Positions 57,650 to 64,000 of a stretch of 64,000 nt of DNA are shown piece by piece. The position numbers were made by a program, and so were the translations under genes. The DNA comes from Symbiodinium natans (Eukaryota > Sar > Dinophyceae > Suessiales > Symbiodiniaceae), in assembly GCA_905221605.1 (NCBI GenBank), contig CAJNDS010002366.1, forward strand, positions 264,001 through 328,000, in the 5' to 3' direction. The notes below the pieces were generated by a model. It saw nothing but the letters and a program-made list of their open reading frames with translations. It was not told the DNA's origin and did not search any database. Positions within the stretch are counted from its first letter, which is position 1. Every line of letters starts with the position of its first letter.

Positions 57650-60600
57650 ATGGCGCCAGCCCCTCAGGGTTCACGATTCAAGCGTATTAAGACTTTTCGG
57701 GTTTGCATAGAGACTGCTTGCTGCAGAGGCCTCGAGTCTACATGACTTTTGGACTTTGGGCTTTAGACCCCGTTTCGGCTGAGGTTGCTCCTCAACCGGC
57801 TTGGTACAGTTTGATGTTTTCTTCGGCCGCCATAGGCTGCCCCAAAATTGCAAACCATCCCAGCGGCGCGCTTCAGCTCTCCAACTAGTCCCCCTGGTTC
57901 TTCGCAGGGAATGAGGGAATCTGCGGGCCCTAGATATACCTCTTAAGGGATTTCACCGGGCCCTAATTCCGAAGAACTCCAGCCAACTGAGCTCCAACGA
58001 GCTCCTTTAAGGACCAAGCCGGTGAAGTCCCTCGAGTCGGAGGAGCAGCGCCCCGGGCTCAGATCCTCAGGCGCATGTGAAGCAGGGTTTAAATACTGTT
58101 ATTCTAAGAATAGCTCACCGTACCCCAAACCCATACCCCTTAACCTCTGAAAGTACAAAGTAAAGGTAGTTTATAAGGGAGGATTTTACCATACCCCTTA
58201 ATTTCTTTTAAGGGGTATGCCCTAGGGGTATGTTGAACATTTCTTAGAGTTATTGGTGAGTGTATATAAGGTTCCTTTTGAAGATTGGTGAGTGTATATA
58301 TCGGGTGTCCCTTTGAGGATACATGGTGAGTGTATATATCGGGTGTCCCTTTGAGGATACAAGGAATATCTAAACCCTACTTCATGCGTCGATACCCCGC
58401 CTTGGAAGTTATTTGTTGTTTTGTGCTTGTTCATTTAAAAACCAAGGGAAGATTAAAAATCATAATTTTGATTCAGGTTCTAAGGGGAGTAGAGGTGTTC
58501 GCTAGTGATATTCAGAGTGAGCCCAGCGAACGGGTCTTTTGCTAGTTTGCTGCTTTCCCAATCTTTCAATTCGCTCACGCGGCTGTGATAATTGTTCGTT
58601 CTGGCCCGTGAATTAGTATTGTCATATCCGCGGGCACATATTTGCACATATATATATGGGCGTCCGCCTATTGCGGTTCCCCTTATTTTTTTTGGGTTTA
58701 CATAAATGTATATATTTTAACCCTAAACCATCGTTATAACCACAGCAACAAGTCGATGATGATGTATGTACCCCAAACCTATAGGGTTAAGTTTGACAGG
58801 TTTAGGGCTTAAGATTCAGGCATTTAAACGTAAGCCCGCAATGAAACCTAAACCCTAACCGTTCAACCCGATAGAGTTAAGGTTAAGCGGTTAGGGTTTA
58901 AGATTGAGGTGTTGTTAAACTTTAAACCTAAACCCATAGAGATTTAACCTTAAGGGTTGAAAGTTCGGGCAGTTAAACCTTAACCCTGAACCGTTTAGGG
59001 TCAGAACCCTAAAACCCAACAGGGCTCTACAAGGAACAAAGGTTTTGACCCTAAAGGGTGCTGAAGGTATACATGCCCAGACCTTAGGTTTTCTTGAACC
59101 ATTCAACCCTACAGGGTTTAAAGGCTTAGGGTTTAAGGTTTAGGCATTACCTGTACGATAGAACCTTAAAGCCCTATACGGCTTGGGGCTTAGATCCCTA
59201 AACCTTGAATACCATAGGGCTATGCCTAGGTTTGTAGGGCTTTCTTCCCGGTGACGCGAGAATACTGTGAGCAAATGTCCTTTTCACTACTTCCTGGGAT
59301 TCAAAATATAAACAAACCATATCGTTATATGATAGAATTCAGGTTTTGCTCATCGGGGGATGGTTGCTTGAGCTATCTTAGGTAAGGTAAGGATTTTAGG
59401 ATAGAGGTTTTGTTTTGCTTATTGGGGCGTGATGGGGTTACCCTCATTTTCTTATAGGCTATTTACATGTATATAAATCAAACCCTGAACCATAGTTATA
59501 ACCGCAGCAAGAAGTTATAACCTTGTCATAAAGAAATTTCCGCAGAGCTCGTCAAATCCGATCATGATGTAGGCGCCCCAACCCTAGAGGGTTAAGGTTG
59601 ACAGGTTTAGGGTTTAAGATTGAGGCAACTAAACCAAAGCCGGCAATTCAACCTAAACCCGAACCTTTAAACCCTATAGAGTTAAGGTTTAAGGGGTTGG
59701 GGTTTAGGATTTAGGCATTTAAAACGAAAACTCAAAAAGTTTCAATCTTAAGTGTTTGAAGTTCGGGCATTCAGACCTTAACCCTGATTCGTTTAGGGTC
59801 ACAACCGTAAAACCCTATAGGGCTCCCAAAGGTTCAAAGATTTTAACCCTAAAGGGTACTGAAGGTATACATGCCCAGACCTTAGGTTGTCGAACCATTG
59901 AACCCTTTAGGGTTTAACGGTTTAGGTTGAAGGTTTGGGCATTAATTACCTATACAATAGAACCTTAAAACCCCAGAGCGCTTGGGGCTCAAATCCCCAA
60001 ACCTTGAATCCCATAGGGTTATGCCTACGTTTGTAGCGCTTTCGTCCCGGTGACGCGAGAATACTGTGAGCAAATGTCCTTCCACTACTTCATGGGATTC
60101 AAAATATAAACAAACCATATCGTTATATGATAGAATTCAGGTTTTGCTCATCGGGGGATGGTTGCTTGAGCTATCTTAGGTAAGGTAAGGATTTTAGGAT
60201 AGAGGTTTTGTTTTGCTTATTGGGGCGTGATGGGGTTACCGTTACCCTCATTTTCTTATAGACTAATTTACATGTATATCAATCAAACCCTGAACCATAG
60301 TTATAACCGCAGCAAAAAGTTATAACCTTGTCATGTACATATATCCGCAGAGCTCGTCACTTTCACTACTTGCTGGGATTCAACATATACACAAACTATA
60401 TCGTTAAATGATGGAATTCAGGAATTGCGTATCGGGGGATGGTTGCTTGAGATATTTTGGCTAAGGTAAAGTATTTGGGATATTTCGCTTGTTGGGGGCG
60501 TGATGGGGCTCCCCTTATTCTTATGGGTTTACATAAGTGTATAAAAATCAAACCCTAACCCATAGTTATAACCACAGCAATAAGTTATAACCTTGTCATA

Positions 60601-63600
60601 TAGAAATTTCCGCAGAGCTCGTCAAATCCGATCATGATGTAGGCGCCCCAACCCTAGAGGGTTTAGGTTGACAGGTTTAGGGTTTAAGATTGAGGCACTT
60701 AAACCTAAGCCGGCAACTCAACCTAAACCCGAAGCTTTAAGCCCTATAGAGTTAAAGTTTAAGAGTTAGGGTTTAAGGCGCAATCCCATATAGTATACGT
60801 ATACTTATGAGCAGAAAAGATACGGGAGACACTGCTTGCGATTCAGAATATTCGGAGCAGAAAGGATACAGGGGACACTGCTTGCGAATCAGAAGTTTAG
60901 GAGCAGAAAAGATGCGGTCGAGGTACCTCGGCAGGAGCACCATTAAACCATCAAACCAGTAAACCAATAAACCATTAAACCATTGAACCAATGGTTTCCC
61001 CCTTATGAGAATCCCCTAAACCATTAAACCATTAAACCATTAAACCAATGGTTTCCCCCTTATGAAAATCCCTTAAACCATTAAGCCATTAAACCATTAA
61101 ACCATTAAACCAATGGTTGCCCGCCATGAAAATGGTTTAATGGTTTAGGGGATTCTCATATGGGGGAAACCATTGGTTTAATGGTTTAATGGTTTAATGG
61201 TTTAATGGTTTAATGGTTTAATGGTTTAATGGTTTAGGGGATTTTCATAAAGGGGAAACCATTGGTTTAATGGTTTAATGGTTTAATGGTTTAGGGGATT
61301 TTCAGAAGGGGGAAACCATTGGTTTAACGGTTTAATGGTATGGTTTAATGGTTTAATGGTTTAGGGGGAGACCATTGGTTTAATGGTTTGAGGGATTCTT
61401 GGTTAGATGGTTTAAGGGAATGTGCAAAAAATACAGGGGAACCGCTATAGGCGGTGACCCATATATATATATATATATAGGGAGAAAATAGCTTTGTGTT
61501 ATGATTACGCCCGCGCACGAAAGATAAATAACAACACAATAAGATAGGGTAAACGAAGAGTAAAGGCCCATGCAAGCGGGCTAAACGTACACGAATCGTA
61601 TGATTTGCAGTTTTTTCCTACCCAGGAGCTTGAAACATGCGGGAAGCATATGGTACATTTTCAAGTATGAGCCCGTGAGCAGCGAGGGGTGGCCAGGCCT
61701 AGGAAAAATCAGGGAGGGCCAGACCTGGGAAAAATCCAAGAACATCCTCCGCTTCCATGTTGTGCTGTAGACTTCCCAGGCTTGGTAGAACTCGGGAGGC
61801 CCTTGGGATATGTTTTTTTTTGTTTTTTTTTTTTTTTGGGGGGGGGGGGGGGTGGGGGGGCTTTAAGAGGACCATGTATAGGAACATTTTTCAGAGAGTT
61901 TCAAGAGCCATCCTAGAGAAGTACCATCCACAGTTTAGGGTTTAGGGTTTAGGGTTTAGGGTTTAGGGTTTAGGGTTTAGGGTTTAGGGTTTAGGGCCAG
62001 TTTAGGGTTTAGGGTTTAGGGTTTAGGGTTTAGGGTTTAGGGTTTAGGGTTTAGGGTTTAGGGTTTAGGGTTTAGGGTTTAGGGTTTAGGCGCCCTTCTC
62101 TCCAGCACCATGGGCTGCAGGGTTGCACCGCATCCGCATCACTCTGAGCAGCCGTGATGCTCATGCCTCAGAGTGGTGTCCGTTGGCGGTTTAGGGTTTA
62201 GGGTTTAGGGTTTAGGGTTTAGGGTTTAGGGTTTAGGGTTTAGGGTTTCGGGGCCTTAGCATGTCCAGCCTACAGGGCCCGGAATCAGGATTCAGGCCTT
62301 TGGGTTTGAGATCCCAAAGCTGCAAAAATGCTTGGCTTCTTATTCCTAAACGGAACCCAGATACGTTCAGGAAGCCTTGCCGCAGTTCAGGAGACAAGAT
62401 TCAGATAAGGGCCTGACATTCGAAACAACAAATTAGGGTAAACTCATATCGAGTGGGCCTAAAGACCTCCTCCACACCCACAGGCACTAAATTGCTCACT
62501 TAGCCCTGAAACCCTTTGCGTTCTCGTAGAGCTTCCGGGAAGAATATTCAAGATCAGAGACTTATTCTTCTCCGCCAGCTGTTTCTTCTGTGCATTTTCC
62601 GAGCTGCTTCCCTCCGCTCTGAATCGTTTTTTCCTGCTGGCTTCCGCATTGCCCCCTTGCTTTTGTTCCCCGCATGTCCCCGCCGGATTTGGTCTCCGAG
62701 CTTGTTTCCTGAGCTTCGTCGTGTTGATTCAGGAAAGGCTGGGAGTCGGCGCATGTTAAAGCAGATGAGTCCGAGAGGCCCAAGTAGAAGCTTGTAAGTT
62801 TTTTTTAAGCAAGCATACTGTGTACCCCTTTTTCCTGTTACTATGCAGATGCCATGAAGACTCATCACTTCTAGTGGCTTCCCATGCAAGTTTCACCACA
62901 TCCCTGCAGTCGGCAAACGAGTCTCTGATTCCAAAGCCGGGCGGTGTCAGCATTTGGGCCGTTTCCAGTATAGAGCTGTCTTGTGTTGGGCGTAGAAACA
63001 AGTTGCTGTTCGAGAGATGTGGTTCTTCCCCTGGAGAGTCGAAGCCAGAAATCCTAGTCCTATTTCCCAATGGTGTGCCAACGTCAGTCCTTCTGGACAT
63101 GTCTCAAATTTTTCCAAAGCCGAACCTTCCAAAGCTAGACTCCTTCAATCCAATCGATGCATCGTTGTCTATTGAAGCGCTGAAGTTGCCAGGAAGCCGC
63201 ATTGGCTCGGGGACCGTCAGGTCGTCGTAGTTTGTTGCTCCCTTCACTTCCCCCCCAACTGAAAATCTCAGATTGTTGAACCCCCCTTGAACCCGCAAAC
63301 CCCGCAAACCCCCAAACCCCCAAACCCCTAAACCCCAATCATTATGATGAGCCGTTACACTTTCCTGAAGCTGCAGGTTCGAGCTCTGGAGAAGGTCTGC
63401 ACAGACCTGGTGACTGGTGCGAAGGCGAAGGCAGATGCGAGTTGTGTTGGGCGCGGGCGGGGGGGGGGGCGGGAGAGGGGGGGAGGGGGCAAAGGCTCAG
63501 GGTCTGGGCTTCCGAATGTAGGAAGTGAGCCCACGCCGAGAGGGGACTACTGTTCATCAAGACTCAGAACACGGTTCCTGAAAGACTGAGAGGGGGGCAT

Positions 63601-64000
63601 GCTGTCGATGTGGGTTTTGTATTGCTTGACCCTGCAGTGAGTGCGTCCCCTCCACCGGAACAGAAACGGATTCCGTGGGGCACCCTCCGACCGGAAAGGG
63701 GTATTTGACCCTGAAGTGTGAAGTTGTAGAATGGAAGATTTTGTTAGATCCCTGTGCTCGTGGCTAACTCCGATAGTCCCAAATCAAGGAAGTGTAGGCC
63801 TCAACGTGTGCTGACGCTGCCCTCGCACTGTCCATCTCTTCGCAGGGCCAAACCCAGTCGCACCGTGACCCTAAATCTTAGAATCCGCGAACACGCACAA
63901 GCCTGAAGCTTAAACACCCCCAAGCACCAGGAGTTGAAAGTTGCTGGGCCCATCCGCATCTGCCTCAGTCTCGCCTTGACGACTTTTCGTTTGCGTTCTT
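57650..64000 (+). CDS. RPS20: RPS20 (uS10) small-subunit ribosomal protein, tandem copy C, partial (runs off window)
   Basis: Third head-to-tail copy, 734 bases after the stop of copy B. Exons seen: 57650-57681 (MAPAPQGSRF start; end uncertain), 58012-58049 ([12 protein letters not shown]), 62121-62158 ([12 protein letters not shown]), 63377-63430 ([18 protein letters not shown]), 63931-63955 (ELKVAGPI). Exons 6-10 must lie beyond the window end. All donors read GC and all acceptors AG|G; phases are identical to copy B and no lesion is visible. Intron 2 is about 4.1 kb, against 0.3 kb in copies A and B, and carries long direct repeats and a TTTAATGG block. Intron 3 is 1.2 kb and intron 4 only 0.5 kb. 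The ATG context (GACCGCCATGG) matches copy A (GGCAGCCATGG). Confidence 0.92.
58246..58372 (+). repeat. About 43-base tandem repeat containing GTGAGT
   Basis: Three imperfect copies of TGGTGAGTGTATATATCGGG plus TGTCCCTTTGAGGATAC, in intron 2 of RPS20 copy C. Confidence 0.9.
58735..60780 (+). repeat. About 0.8-kb direct repeat, two full and one partial copy
   Basis: The run starting GTGACGCGAGAATACTGTGA recurs at 59251 and 60050 (offset 799). About 190 bases around it are nearly identical. A shorter third copy (60346-60780) is rearranged. Units contain telomere-like but scrambled AACCCTAAACC motifs. All lie in intron 2 of RPS20 copy C. Confidence 0.92.
60945..61400. repeat. TTTAATGG / CCATTAAA octamer block, inverted
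   Basis: CCATTAAA units on the left and TTTAATGG units on the right form a large imperfect inverted repeat, punctuated by about 30-base spacers of type GGGGATTTTCATAAGGGGGA. Confidence 0.93.
61932..62090 (+). repeat. TTTAGGG array, longest, in RPS20 copy C intron 2
   Basis: More than twenty heptamers with one short break, ending 30 bases before exon 3; another array (62188-62250) begins 30 bases after it. Confidence 0.97.

Overview
This window is nuclear DNA of a eukaryotic alga, most likely a dinoflagellate (Symbiodiniaceae-like). The decisive evidence is a ribosomal protein gene, RPS20 (uS10), that can be read exon by exon. Its 5' splice sites are mostly GC (15 of 20, with four GT and one GA) and every acceptor is AG followed by G (22 of 22). 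It is cut into ten small exons, one of only 16 bases, and it lies in a head-to-tail tandem array. These are recognised dinoflagellate traits. Plant/alga-type telomere repeat TTTAGGG (CCCTAAA on the other strand) is scattered through the whole window, mostly inside introns. No prokaryotic gene, operon, CRISPR, rRNA or tRNA was found, and long ORFs are almost all shadows or microsatellites.

Layout. About 2-33 kb: many short exon-like segments on the + strand (25-119 bases, AG|G before, GT/GC after) from one or more unrecognised proteins, separated by introns full of telomere-like arrays and small inverted-repeat elements. A block of microsatellites lies at 19.3-20.5 kb and a degenerate GCAGCTT-type repeat at 24.8-25.7 kb. 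33.4-49.5 kb: RPS20 copy A, whose fourth intron is 11.4 kb and contains coding exons of another unrecognised gene on the same strand. 50.2-56.9 kb: RPS20 copy B, complete and apparently intact. 57.65 kb to the end: RPS20 copy C, cut by the window end after exon 5. Its second intron holds about 0.8-kb direct repeats and a large TTTAATGG repeat block. Spacers between copies are about 0.7 kb.

At least seven families of about 80-150 bp palindromic (terminal inverted repeat) elements recur, nearly all in introns or spacers. This resembles MITE or introner-like load. Telomere-like arrays often abut exons and can themselves supply the splice signals (G|GTTTAGGG donor, TTTAG|GG acceptor). The three RPS20 copies keep the same exon boundaries while their introns differ in length up to about twenty-fold. 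Assignments outside RPS20 are inferred from reading frame, codon character and splice signals only.
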